Shown: piece by piece, positions 6,867 to 15,059 of the stretch
How the letters are laid out: every line of letters begins with the position of its first letter
How positions within the stretch are numbered: the first letter of the stretch is position 1
Assembly: GCA_036570465.1 (NCBI GenBank)
Contig: DATCYD010000125.1
Location: forward strand, 1-17,558
Direction: 5' to 3'
DNA from: Anseongella sp036570465
GTDB lineage: Bacteria > Bacteroidota > Bacteroidia > Sphingobacteriales > Sphingobacteriaceae
Length of the DNA: 17,558 nt
Program-made: the position numbers and the translations under genes
The notes under the pieces: generated by a model
What the model saw: the letters and a program-made list of their open reading frames with translations, nothing else
The model's database searches: none
What the model was told of the DNA's origin: nothing

Positions 6867-8857
6867 AACAATTCTTGTTTTGGAATATTGATGACCACCC
6901 TGGTTCCGGTCGCTTTACCCGTTTCATCTTTCAGGTCAATATAGGAAAGCTCGGTTTCCAGGCTTAGCAAATTCAACCGTTGTTGAGCCAAAGAAACACC
7001 TCGTGAGGGCCTGTTAGCCATTTTCCGATGGTTGATCCGGGCCGCCTCCTCCCGACCTACTCCGTTATCAGTAATAGAACAGGAGACATACTCCCCGCCG
7101 TCAACAATATCAATCGTCAGCTTCCTGGGGCCGTCAAGCGGCATTAACCCATGCAGGATCGCATTCTCGACAAAAGGCTGGATGATCATCGCCGGTATTT
7201 CAAGCATATCCACCTCAAGCTCCTCGTCAACATTGATCTGATAAACAAAATCATCGTCAAACCTTAAGGCCTCCAGCTTCAGATAAACCTCCAGAAACTC
7301 AACTTCCTCCTGAAGCGACATGTTCGTGTTGACTGATGTTTCCAGCACTTGTCTGAGCATTGCAGAAAAAAGAGATAGATAATGGAGCGAGGCCCCCTTG
7401 TCATTGGCAGTAATAAAATGCTGAATAGCACTGAGCGCGTTGAAAATAAAATGAGGGTTCATTTGCGCACGAAGCATGCGCTTCTCAAGCCGCGTGTTCA
7501 TCATTTCTATTTCGGCCTTTTGCCGGGTGATCAATTTGTTTTTCGACTTCAGTTCGCCTGAGTATTTCCGATGCTGCCTGTATTTCTGATAATAGAGCAA
7601 ACCGGCCAGCAGCAGAAAGAAGCAAGCGATGCCCAGCATCCATCTCCAGTGATTACCCGCAACTATTTTCTGGTTAAGAAAAGCCATTTCGAGTGTTTGA
7701 GCCTGCAGTTCCTTTTCCTTTTCAAATACTTCCATGATCACCTGCTGACTCTTATAGCTTCTCAACTTCTCTTCGTTGAACAAGCTATCCTGCAAGGCAA
7801 CAAACTGCCTGTGATGATCCAATGCCTTTGCCAGGTTGCCCGATTTTTCATACACATAAGCAAGAAGGTGCTGAGCATCCATTTTCTTCTTAAAGCTATC
7901 GATGGAATCGGCGGCATGTTTTGCCTCAAGCGCCAAACGAATACTTTCGGGGTAAACACCCTGATCGGCCTTTGTCCTGGACAGACTGTAGAGGACGGAC
8001 ACTTTCAGTTGTCGTAGTTGATAGCTATTTGCCTTGCCGAGTGCCCGTTGCAGGATTTCTTCAGCCCTACTCAACTCCTGCTTTTTATAATACATCCAAC
8101 CCATATTGGCCAAGGTATTCGTCATCAAATACCGCACATCGTTTCGCTGATAGTAATCCAGCGCCTTCTGATAGTTTTTGATCGCCAGATCATATTCCTC
8201 TTTCTTTGTATAAATATTGGCAATGTTCGACTGTACTGCCGCAGCATCCTTTCCGTAGTGGTTCTCCTGGTACCATGTCAGGGCACGTTCAAAGTATTCC
8301 AGGCCCTTTTCCGGTTCCTGCATCATATCAAAAAGAACACCCAGATTATGATTTGTAGATGCGATCCCTTCATCGTCATTCATCGACTCACTGATACGCA
8401 AGCTTTTAGTATAGCATTCAAGACTTCTGGGATATTCTCCCATCCGCTTGTACACAATTCCCAGGCTGGAATAGCTCACGGCCGCATTATCGGGAAGGTT
8501 ATTCCGCAAAGCCAGCTCCAGGCCCCTGTTAAAACACCTGATTGCCTCGGAATACTTGTCTTGCATGCCATAGGTAATTCCTGCGCCATTAAGTGACCTC
8601 ACCAACCGGCGATCATCCGCCAGTTTTTCCCCCAATAAGATCGCTTCAGCGAAATAGGTTTCGGACTTTTCGAAATCCCGGAATCTGATCTTCCGGGCTA
8701 GCGTGATCAATGTTTCCAGGTAAGCCGTATCCTTTTTAACGTGTTGTTCCAGGATCGCCGCCAGGCTATCTAATCCCTCATCCCGCGATTGGGACATCGC
8801 CCCCGAAACGGAAAACAAAAGCATGCAGAAAGTAAGGCCGGGTAAAATTGATCTCAT
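6863..8857 (-). CDS. TPR-containing LytS-type sensor histidine kinase
   Basis: A 664-residue membrane kinase. A cleavable-looking signal peptide (MRSILPGLTFCMLLFSVSGA) leads a periplasmic array of about seven to eight tetratricopeptide repeats (roughly 35-350; examples NGAGITYGMQDKYSEAIRCF and LGIVYKRMGEYPRSLECYTK). A coiled segment precedes one transmembrane helix at about 404-426 (WRWMLGIACFFLLLAGLLYY), then a second coiled coil. The kinase core is the His_kinase (LytS/YehU) type: phosphoacceptor His469 in RAQMNPHFIFNAL, N-box Asn565 in IIQPFVENAILHGL and G1 box with Asp597 in TDNGVGREE. All motifs are intact. It begins 1 bp after the GAF kinase gene and overlaps the regulator gene, so the three are one operon. 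Confidence 0.95.
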   Translation of the reverse strand: MRSILPGLTFCMLLFSVSGAMSQSRDEGLDSLAAILEQHVKKDTAYLETLITLARKIRFRDFEKSETYFAEAILLGEKLADDRRLVRSLNGAGITYGMQDKYSEAIRCFNRGLELALRNNLPDNAAVSYSSLGIVYKRMGEYPRSLECYTKSLRISESMNDDEGIASTNHNLGVLFDMMQEPEKGLEYFERALTWYQENHYGKDAAAVQSNIANIYTKKEEYDLAIKNYQKALDYYQRNDVRYLMTNTLANMGWMYYKKQELSRAEEILQRALGKANSYQLRQLKVSVLYSLSRTKADQGVYPESIRLALEAKHAADSIDSFKKKMDAQHLLAYVYEKSGNLAKALDHHRQFVALQDSLFNEEKLRSYKSQQVIMEVFEKEKELQAQTLEMAFLNQKIVAGNHWRWMLGIACFFLLLAGLLYYQKYRQHRKYSGELKSKNKLITRQKAEIEMMNTRLEKRMLRAQMNPHFIFNALSAIQHFITANDKGASLHYLSLFSAMLRQVLETSVNTNMSLQEEVEFLEVYLKLEALRFDDDFVYQINVDEELEVDMLEIPAMIIQPFVENAILHGLMPLDGPRKLTIDIVDGGEYVSCSITDNGVGREEAARINHRKMANRPSRGVSLAQQRLNLLSLETELSYIDLKDETGKATGTRVVINIPKQELL

Positions 8858-8858
8858 A

Positions 8859-10037
8859 TCATTCGGTAATTGGTATGCTAACCTGAATTCTTTCGATACA
8901 AATCCCCTTCGCCGGAATACGTCTGGAATGTTTTTCCCGCTTGATGGACGATCCTTTCAAACGGTTCAGTAAATCAATCTGTTCCTCCCAGGAAGCCATC
9001 TCCTGTCTGTAATTTATCCACCTGTCCCTCGCATTCCCTGTGGCCGAAGTATAAAGCGCCGTTACCATCATACTTCCGTTCTCAACTCTGATCTTTATCT
9101 TCACGCGTCCACTGCCATCGTTGTCAAAAACGGCATTCTCCAGAACGTGCTCTGTAAAAGAGCCCAGGATCATGTTGGGTATTTTCGAAGTAGCTTCATA
9201 GTCACTTACAGTTGAACGGAACCGGCATTCAAACTTATCTGAATAGCGCATTTCCTGAAGATCAAGATAATGGCGCATCAGGTTCAATTCTTCGCCAATA
9301 CTCACGGTATCCTGTTCGAAATTATTCAGGTAGTACCTGATCAGGCGGCTGAGGGTGGTTAGGTACGACAAAGCGGACCTTCTTTCACCGGTCGTAATAA
9401 AGAATTGAATGGAATTAATGGCATTAAAGAGGAAATGCGGGTTCATCTGCGTTCTCAGCGCCTGCACTTTCAGCGCCAGCAGTTCCTTCTGGATGCTTAG
9501 CAAATGATGCTCTTTTTCCATAGCGGCTCTCTCAGCACGAACCTTACTGATCTTTACCGCATAGATCGAAGCAATGGCTTCCAGGATCTTCAGATGTTGT
9601 TCTGAAAAGAAATTCTTTTCAGAATGTTCACAATCAATAACTCCGAACACCATTCCATCCACAATAACCGGGACTGTTATTTCTGAAAACCGGCGCTTAT
9701 CATCCTCAATATATCGTTCGTCAAGGGAAGTATCCTGGATCAGTTCCGACCTGGCAGATTTTGCAACAGAGCCTGTAATTCCCTCACCGATTGGAATAAG
9801 GATTGGATCGGAAATCTCAAACGCCCGTGGATTTTTGGGCCCGTATGCTGCTTTCTGTATCAATAATGCATTGTGATCATCAACAAAGTAAACCACACAG
9901 TCTTCAAACCCAAGCTTGGAAATGCAATTCTTGGCAAGATCCCAGGCAATTTCTTCTTCCGTATTCTGACCAAGTATTGAATTGGCAAAATAAATCAGGA
10001 TGTCCTGGAATTCGCTGTTGGTATAAGCTTTTGCCAT
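8859..10037 (-). CDS. GAF-domain LytS-type histidine kinase with degenerate ATPase domain
   Basis: A 392-residue cytoplasmic protein with no membrane segment. An N-terminal GAF domain (about 5-155; note PIGEGITGSVAKS and the ITVPVIVDGMVFGVIDCEHS strand pair) is followed by a coiled linker and a LytS-type dimerisation segment with His201 in RTQMNPHFLFNAI. The ATP-binding part is eroded: the N-box region reads GSFTEHVLENAVFDN with Asn301 kept, but the DNGxG G1 box is absent, the corresponding place reading MVTALYTSATGNARD. It may therefore bind or signal without its own kinase activity. ATG 10037 is chosen; a TTG at 10070 would add 11 residues. First gene of the operon; TATTTCTG at 10054-10061 (minus) is a one-mismatch -7 element. 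Confidence 0.9.
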   Translation of the reverse strand: MAKAYTNSEFQDILIYFANSILGQNTEEEIAWDLAKNCISKLGFEDCVVYFVDDHNALLIQKAAYGPKNPRAFEISDPILIPIGEGITGSVAKSARSELIQDTSLDERYIEDDKRRFSEITVPVIVDGMVFGVIDCEHSEKNFFSEQHLKILEAIASIYAVKISKVRAERAAMEKEHHLLSIQKELLALKVQALRTQMNPHFLFNAINSIQFFITTGERRSALSYLTTLSRLIRYYLNNFEQDTVSIGEELNLMRHYLDLQEMRYSDKFECRFRSTVSDYEATSKIPNMILGSFTEHVLENAVFDNDGSGRVKIKIRVENGSMMVTALYTSATGNARDRWINYRQEMASWEEQIDLLNRLKGSSIKREKHSRRIPAKGICIERIQVSIPITE

Positions 10038-10090
10038 ATTATTGATCAAAATACAGAAATATCCATTCAAAATAAAGTCTGATGAAAGAA

Positions 10091-10128
10091 GCCGGAGCGG
10101 GAAAGTCCCTTGATTTTCCCGCTCCGGC
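10091..10128 (-). terminator. Intrinsic terminator of the Ig-like lipoprotein gene
   Basis: A perfect 14-bp stem, GCCGGAGCGGGAAA (10091-10104) against TTTCCCGCTCCGGC (10115-10128), with a 10-nt loop. On the minus strand it lies 20 nt after the stop codon at 10148 and is followed by TTCTTTC, so it fits a terminator separating this gene from the signalling operon downstream. Confidence 0.85.
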
Positions 10129-10147
10129 AGTTCTCCGACGCTAAGGG

Positions 10148-11659
10148 TTACATACCCTGCATCGTTACGAGGTTATACTTGCCTCCCTCCTTCAGGGTCT
10201 TTCCGGTCCTTCCTGACATTACCCTAATGTATTCATCATACCCTTTAATGTGATCGTAATCGCGGATACCAAAACTGACATCGGCCTCGGTGAATACCAA
10301 ATTGGCATTACTGAATTTCGAAAAGGCTTTCGTGAGTCCCGTAGGGATCACAGGAAATTCAATATCCTTCCCGCCCGAATTACATTCCCAGGTGAACTTG
10401 AAGCCGTTATTTGACAGATAATAGTTGGCAATCAACAAATCATAAGGGCTGCCTGAAACTGTAAGATCAATTTCATTTAATATTTTATTTCCATTCAGGG
10501 CAGCGTTCAGATCCAGCGTCAACGGGACCGAAATGAGGTCCGAATAAGATTCCATGTAATAAATCTTGTTCTTGGCCCGGAACGTCACCAAACTCGAGAA
10601 GTGATCAAAAATCTTCCCCTTCTGAGGCGTATGGTAGTTGATCTTGTATGAAAGCACGGCGCCTGAAGCCGCAGCCCCGAATATTTGAACACCTGGAACA
10701 CCAACCCCGGGAACAGTGTGTCCAAACATGCTTACAGTGACACCGTCCAGCGGTTGTTTAACATAAAATTCATGCTGGTCCATTTCGAATCCCATAACAG
10801 ACAAAGAAGCCTCAGAATCTCCATCCTTCAGGCCCTTAAAGACTTTATAAAGGCCCTTCTTACCCTGACGGAGATATACATAAGCCATATCCATGTTCTC
10901 ATAAAGGTTGATGCTATAAGCCGTTTCCTTTTTCAGCAACTTACCATTATAATTACCATAGCTAAAATGATCATGCTGTGGAATATCTTTGAATTTCATG
11001 CTCGATTTACCAGTCATTTTTCCTCTTTGATCCTCTTTCAAGGGAGCAAATGCTCCGGGGGATATCCCGGTAAAAGTTTCCAGGTGGCCCTTCAGCGGAT
11101 TGGCATAAGCGAAATGAACATCAAACTGCTCATCTTCAACCCCCTCCGGACGGAGAACAGAAGCCTTGTAAGGCAACGTCTCAATCTGATCAAAATACAA
11201 TATCTGCCCATTCTCGTTTGTAATAAAAGTAAAATACTTGAAACTGGGACTCATTGCCAGAAAACCCTCCTGGAGATTATAATCCATCAAGGTATTCATT
11301 ACCTCCACTTTTTTCTCGGATTCCGTAACCGCTTCCAGTTCATCGGTCACGACCGCCTTCAAGGTCACCGCACCGTCATCAAAGTCCCTGGTGTCCCAGG
11401 CCACCTCGTAAGGCGCCTCGTTATCTTTGCCAATCCATTGATCATTGGCATAAAGATCCACTGAAACGATCTTGCCATCCGCATCGGAAGCATTGATCTC
11501 AACGGTAATTTCATTCCATAGTTTCCCGGAGGCGCTCTCCACGGTCAAGGTAACCTCAGGCGCCTGGTTTTTCGGACCCGGTGTATCCTCTTTACTCTTT
11601 TTGCAGGAAGCAAGTGCCATCAACACAGCAACTGCGACTAATAAGTTAAACTTTTTCAT
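10148..11659 (-). CDS. Lipoprotein with N-terminal bacterial Ig-like domain, otherwise unknown
   Basis: A 503-residue secreted lipoprotein. MKKFNLLVAVAVLMALASC is a lipoprotein signal with lipobox LASC (Cys19). After a short Lys/Pro-rich linker comes an Ig-like fold of about 85 residues (NQAPEVTLTVESASGKLWNE, DADGKIVSVDLYANDQWIGK, YEVAWDTRDFDDGAVTLKAV), close to the Ig-like/Big_9-type modules used as spacers in surface proteins. The remaining 370 residues (about 130-503) are beta-rich and not recognised. The ATG at 11659 is chosen over the longer frame to 11767 because only the shorter start puts the signal peptide at the N-terminus. TCTATTTG lies shortly upstream as a possible one-mismatch -7 element. 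A terminator follows, so it is probably monocistronic. Likely located at the outer membrane or cell surface; role unknown. Confidence 0.85.
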   Translation of the reverse strand: MKKFNLLVAVAVLMALASCKKSKEDTPGPKNQAPEVTLTVESASGKLWNEITVEINASDADGKIVSVDLYANDQWIGKDNEAPYEVAWDTRDFDDGAVTLKAVVTDELEAVTESEKKVEVMNTLMDYNLQEGFLAMSPSFKYFTFITNENGQILYFDQIETLPYKASVLRPEGVEDEQFDVHFAYANPLKGHLETFTGISPGAFAPLKEDQRGKMTGKSSMKFKDIPQHDHFSYGNYNGKLLKKETAYSINLYENMDMAYVYLRQGKKGLYKVFKGLKDGDSEASLSVMGFEMDQHEFYVKQPLDGVTVSMFGHTVPGVGVPGVQIFGAAASGAVLSYKINYHTPQKGKIFDHFSSLVTFRAKNKIYYMESYSDLISVPLTLDLNAALNGNKILNEIDLTVSGSPYDLLIANYYLSNNGFKFTWECNSGGKDIEFPVIPTGLTKAFSKFSNANLVFTEADVSFGIRDYDHIKGYDEYIRVMSGRTGKTLKEGGKYNLVTMQGM

Positions 11660-11764
11660 ATCAAATTGATTTAATCCTGACACAAATAGAAAGGAACCAA
11701 TTTGAATATAATCCGGAAAATGGACGGTTGCCCCCGCACATTTGACAAACAAGCAATCTGAATT

Positions 11765-11800
11765 CACCTACCGCTACCGCCTTAGGCGGGTTTCCAGGTG
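11765..11800. repeat. Nested hairpin between phoU and the lipoprotein gene
   Basis: CACCT (11765-11769) pairs with AGGTG (11796-11800), enclosing CCGCC (11777-11781) and GGCGG (11785-11789) with a TTA loop. It lies about 95 nt beyond the phoU stop on the minus strand. Neither side has a clear T tract, so a factor-independent terminator is not certain. Confidence 0.45.
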
Positions 11801-11810
11801 CTGGTTTTTC

Positions 11811-11830
11811 CGCTAACGGAGAGTTTAGCG
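11811..11830. repeat. Small hairpin downstream of phoU
   Basis: CGCTAA (11811-11816) pairs with TTAGCG (11825-11830) around an 8-nt loop. Together with the hairpin at 11765-11800 it may mark the 3' end of the pst-phoU transcript. The rest of the gap 11660-11893 shows no gene. Confidence 0.35.
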
Positions 11831-11893
11831 TTTCGGGTTTGAAGAAAGATCATCGTAAAGTTGCTTGAACACGGAAGCCACAAAAGCTGCGCC

Positions 11894-12562
11894 TTACTCC
11901 CCATCCTTCTTCCCATGCTTCAACACCTTCGCTTCAACGAAAAAGATCACCTCCTCAGCAATGTTAGTGATATGATCCCCCACCCGCTCCAGCTTTCGGA
12001 TGATAGACAACAGATACAACGCCTGAGTAATGTTGTCCGGATTATTGCGAACGTAATCCGCAATGATCCCCGTAGCCTGGCCATTGATTTCATCCAGGAT
12101 CATATCCTGATTAAAAATGGCACGGCCCTGGTTTCCATCATTATTCAGGTAAGCTTCCGCAGCAGTACTGATCATGAGCTTTACCGTGTCGGTCATTTCC
12201 AACAAACGGGTTTTCTCAATAAGAGCGTTGTCCAGATCCTTTTTCACGTCGATGGCATATTTGGCAATACCTTCCGCGTTATCACCAATCCGCTCCATAT
12301 TGGAGTTGATCTTGAGAGTGGCAAACACAAACCGCATATCGTGGGCCATCGGGTTCTGCAGGGTGATGATGTTCTCACAGTCCTTGTCAATGCGTAGCTC
12401 ATAGGCATTGACCCGCTTTTCATTAAAGATGACTTCGCGGGCCATGGCTTTGTCATTATTGATCAAAGCAGTAATACTTTTATGTATTTGACTGATCACC
12501 AGGTTGGACATGTCAACCATGTTGGATTTCAGCCGTTGAAGATCTTCTTCAAGGTGTTTCAT
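11894..12562 (-). CDS. phoU: Phosphate signalling complex protein PhoU
   Basis: PhoU couples the Pst transporter to the phosphate-sensing two-component system and limits phosphate uptake. The 222-residue protein is all-helical, a tandem repeat of two three-helix bundles. Each bundle carries the metal-binding signature: NMERIGDNAEGIAKYA near residues 88-103 and KLERVGDHITNIAEE near 190-204. Length is close to the family norm (215-240). It begins 13 bp after the pstB stop and closes the operon. No truncation or missing motif is seen. Confidence 0.96.
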   Translation of the reverse strand: MKHLEEDLQRLKSNMVDMSNLVISQIHKSITALINNDKAMAREVIFNEKRVNAYELRIDKDCENIITLQNPMAHDMRFVFATLKINSNMERIGDNAEGIAKYAIDVKKDLDNALIEKTRLLEMTDTVKLMISTAAEAYLNNDGNQGRAIFNQDMILDEINGQATGIIADYVRNNPDNITQALYLLSIIRKLERVGDHITNIAEEVIFFVEAKVLKHGKKDGE

Positions 12563-12575
12563 GTCGTTAGCATTT

Positions 12576-13328
12576 TTAGCCGAAACGGCCGGTTACATAA
12601 TTCTGCGTTTTCTCGTGGCCGGGGTTGGTAAAGATCTTGCTGGTTTCATCATATTCGATCAGCTCCCCTATGTAAAAAAAGGCGGTTTTATCGCTGATGC
12701 GGGCGGCCTGCTGCATGTTGTGAGTTACGATCACAATTGTGTACTTGCTTTTGAGCGCATGCACCAGTTCTTCGATCTTTTGCGTGGAAATCGGATCCAG
12801 CGCCGAAGCCGGTTCGTCCATCAGGACCACAGAAGGTTCCACAGCCAGCGCCCGGGCAATACACAGACGTTGTTGTTGTCCTCCCGAAAGGGCAAGCGCC
12901 GACTTGTTCAGATTGTCCTTTACTTCCTCCCACAGGGCTGCCTGCCGCAACGAACGTTCTACCGTTTCAACAATAAACTTTTTATGGGTTACACCATTAA
13001 TACGTAAACCATAAGCCACATTTTCAAAGATACTTTTCGGAAAGGGGTTCGGTTTCTGAAATACCATCCCTATTTTTTTGCGATGATCGTCCAGGTTGAT
13101 CCGGGAATGATAAATATCCCGGCCATCAATCAGCACCTCCCCTTCAATGCGTACATTCTCGATCAGATCATTCATGCGGTTGAAACAACGCAACAGAGTT
13201 GATTTCCCGCAACCGGACGGCCCTATAAAAGCCGTAACGGTATTGGGTTTGATACCCATGCTTATATTTTTCAGGGCCTGTTTGCTTCCGTAAAACAGGT
13301 CCAGGTTTTTCGCTTCAAGCTTGAACAT
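12576..13328 (-). CDS. pstB: Phosphate ABC transporter ATP-binding protein PstB
   Basis: The cytoplasmic ATPase of the high-affinity phosphate importer. All ABC motifs are present in this 250-residue protein: Walker A GPSGCGKST (about 36-44), Q-loop in GMVFQKPNPFP, signature LSGGQQQRLCIARAL, Walker B VVLMDEP followed by the D-loop ASALD, and switch His in VTHN. The PNPFPKSIFENVAYG stretch is typical of PstB rather than of other ABC ATPases. It sits 3 bp after pstA and 13 bp before phoU. Confidence 0.98.
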   Translation of the reverse strand: MFKLEAKNLDLFYGSKQALKNISMGIKPNTVTAFIGPSGCGKSTLLRCFNRMNDLIENVRIEGEVLIDGRDIYHSRINLDDHRKKIGMVFQKPNPFPKSIFENVAYGLRINGVTHKKFIVETVERSLRQAALWEEVKDNLNKSALALSGGQQQRLCIARALAVEPSVVLMDEPASALDPISTQKIEELVHALKSKYTIVIVTHNMQQAARISDKTAFFYIGELIEYDETSKIFTNPGHEKTQNYVTGRFG

Positions 13329-13331
13329 ATT

Positions 13332-14189
13332 CTAACCTTTGAGTTTCCTGTACCAACGATTGCGGAGGTAAACCGCAATTCCATTCAGGAAAAATGTAAA
13401 GATAAGCAATACAATAATAGCAGCGGCAGCATTGATCACAAAACCCTGCTGAGGACGAGTGGTCCAGTTAAAGATCTGTATAGGGAGTACGGTAAATTCA
13501 TCCATCGGTCCTCTGGGAACAAAAGGAACATATACCAGGGCACCAATCACGATCAGCGGAGCGGTTTCTCCCACTGCCCTGGAAATGGACAGGATCAGTC
13601 CTGTGATAATGCCGCCGAACGAAGACGGGAGCACCACCCGGCGAATGGTTTGCCATTTAGTGGCTCCCAGGGCCAGTGATGCCTCCCTAAGCGATTTTGG
13701 CACCGCTTTAACTGCTTCGCGTGTGGAGACGATGATCACCGGGAGAATCAGCAATGCCAGCGTCAGTGCACCGGTCAACAGGCTGTTTCCCAGATGCAAC
13801 ATCCGGTTGAAGATCTGCAAGCCCAGGATTCCGTAAATCACCGATGGAACACCTGCCAGATTAGAAATATTCACTTCAATAAACCGCGCCATGCGATTCC
13901 TTTTCCCGTATTCCTCCAGATAGAGCCCCGCTCCGATACCAATCGGGAACGAGATCAGGATGGTTAGCACGAGCAGCCACACCATGCCATAAAGGGCCGT
14001 ATAAATACCAGACTTTTCCGGAAAACGCGAGGGTAGATTCGCCAGGAATTCCCAGCTCAACCGATCCAGTCCCTTGGAGCACACATCATACAATAATACG
14101 CCTAGTACGAGGATACCCGCTGCTGTACATAATATGGCAAAAATCCTGAAAAGCTGATCTTTGATCCGGTTAATCTGGGAACTATTCAT
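13332..14189 (-). CDS. pstA: Phosphate ABC transporter permease PstA
   Basis: One of the two membrane channel subunits of the Pst importer. The 285-residue protein has about six hydrophobic segments: the first (FAILCTAAGILVLGVLLYDV) near residues 15-35 and the last (AAAAIIVLLIFTFFLNGIAV) near 250-270. The cytoplasmic EAA loop that docks on PstB reads REASLALGATKWQTIRRVVL. Its ATG overlaps the end of pstC by 8 bp, so the two permeases are probably translationally coupled. Confidence 0.96.
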   Translation of the reverse strand: MNSSQINRIKDQLFRIFAILCTAAGILVLGVLLYDVCSKGLDRLSWEFLANLPSRFPEKSGIYTALYGMVWLLVLTILISFPIGIGAGLYLEEYGKRNRMARFIEVNISNLAGVPSVIYGILGLQIFNRMLHLGNSLLTGALTLALLILPVIIVSTREAVKAVPKSLREASLALGATKWQTIRRVVLPSSFGGIITGLILSISRAVGETAPLIVIGALVYVPFVPRGPMDEFTVLPIQIFNWTTRPQQGFVINAAAAIIVLLIFTFFLNGIAVYLRNRWYRKLKG

Positions 14190-15057
14190 ATTTCTGCTGG
14201 TATTTCTTCCTTACCCAAACACTGATATTATTCAGGGCGAACGTAAAAACAAACAGGGTAATCCCTGCGGCAAAAATAGTACGATACTCCAGGGAGTCCC
14301 GCGGCACGTCGCCCATGCTAACCTGAACGATATAAGTCGTGATGGTCTCCACCGACTCCAGGGGATTCAACGTCAGTTTTGGTTCCTGTCCGGCGGCAAT
14401 AGCCACGATCATGGTTTCCCCGATCGCCCGCGAAATAGCCAGGATCACTGAAACGATGATTCCCGAAGAAGCTGCCGGGATCATCACCCGGAAAGCTGTT
14501 TGGAATTTGGTAGAGCCCATACCGTAGGCAGCCTCGCGCAGCGATTTAGGCACCGCCCTCAATGCGTCCTCGCTAAGTGAGGACACATAAGGCAGGATCA
14601 TGACGCCCATCACCAGTCCGGCGGACAAGGCATTAAAACCTGACATCGACGGGAACGCCTGCTGAAGCATCGGAGTCACAAACAGCAAGGCAAAGAAACC
14701 GTAAACCACTGTGGGTATCGATGCCAATATCTCCAGAATAGGTTTAACCACTTCGGTAAAGCGGCGGTCGGCGTATTCATTCAGGTAAACAGCAATGGTC
14801 AGCCCAAGCGGCAGCGCCACCAGGATGGCAATGAACGTGGTCAGCAACGTGCCGGAGACCAGGGACATGATCCCGAATTGCTTATCAGCAAACAGGGGAG
14901 TCCATTCCTTGTCGGTCAGGAAATCAATAATGGAAACCTCACTAAAAAACTTGATAGATTCTGAAAGCAGTACGAACAGGATACCAAAGGTGGTTAGCAC
15001 TGTGATTGCACTGCACAGAAACAAAAGCCCTTCAATGATCTTTTCCCGTATCCGCAT
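14182..15057 (-). CDS. pstC: Phosphate ABC transporter permease PstC
   Basis: The second channel subunit. The 291-residue protein contains about six membrane segments, beginning with LLFLCSAITVLTTFGILFVL, an EAA loop REAAYGMGSTKFQTAFRVMI, and the conserved ISRAIGETMIVAIAAGQ segment typical of PstC. Family members are usually 290-320 residues. It begins 2 bp after the pstS stop and overlaps pstA. Divergence between the two permeases (ISRAIGETM in PstC, ISRAVGETA in PstA) helps tell them apart. Confidence 0.96.
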   Translation of the reverse strand: MRIREKIIEGLLFLCSAITVLTTFGILFVLLSESIKFFSEVSIIDFLTDKEWTPLFADKQFGIMSLVSGTLLTTFIAILVALPLGLTIAVYLNEYADRRFTEVVKPILEILASIPTVVYGFFALLFVTPMLQQAFPSMSGFNALSAGLVMGVMILPYVSSLSEDALRAVPKSLREAAYGMGSTKFQTAFRVMIPAASSGIIVSVILAISRAIGETMIVAIAAGQEPKLTLNPLESVETITTYIVQVSMGDVPRDSLEYRTIFAAGITLFVFTFALNNISVWVRKKYQQKYE

Positions 15058-15059
15058 GC

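Noticed and set aside
8018..8596. Plus-strand open frame of 192 codons inside the TPR kinase gene
   Set aside because: The TPR repeats and kinase motifs on the minus strand explain this DNA; the plus frame is a shadow.
10685..11464. Plus-strand open frame of 259 codons
   Set aside because: It is antisense to the Ig-like lipoprotein gene, which has a lipoprotein signal and domain; the antisense product has no motif.
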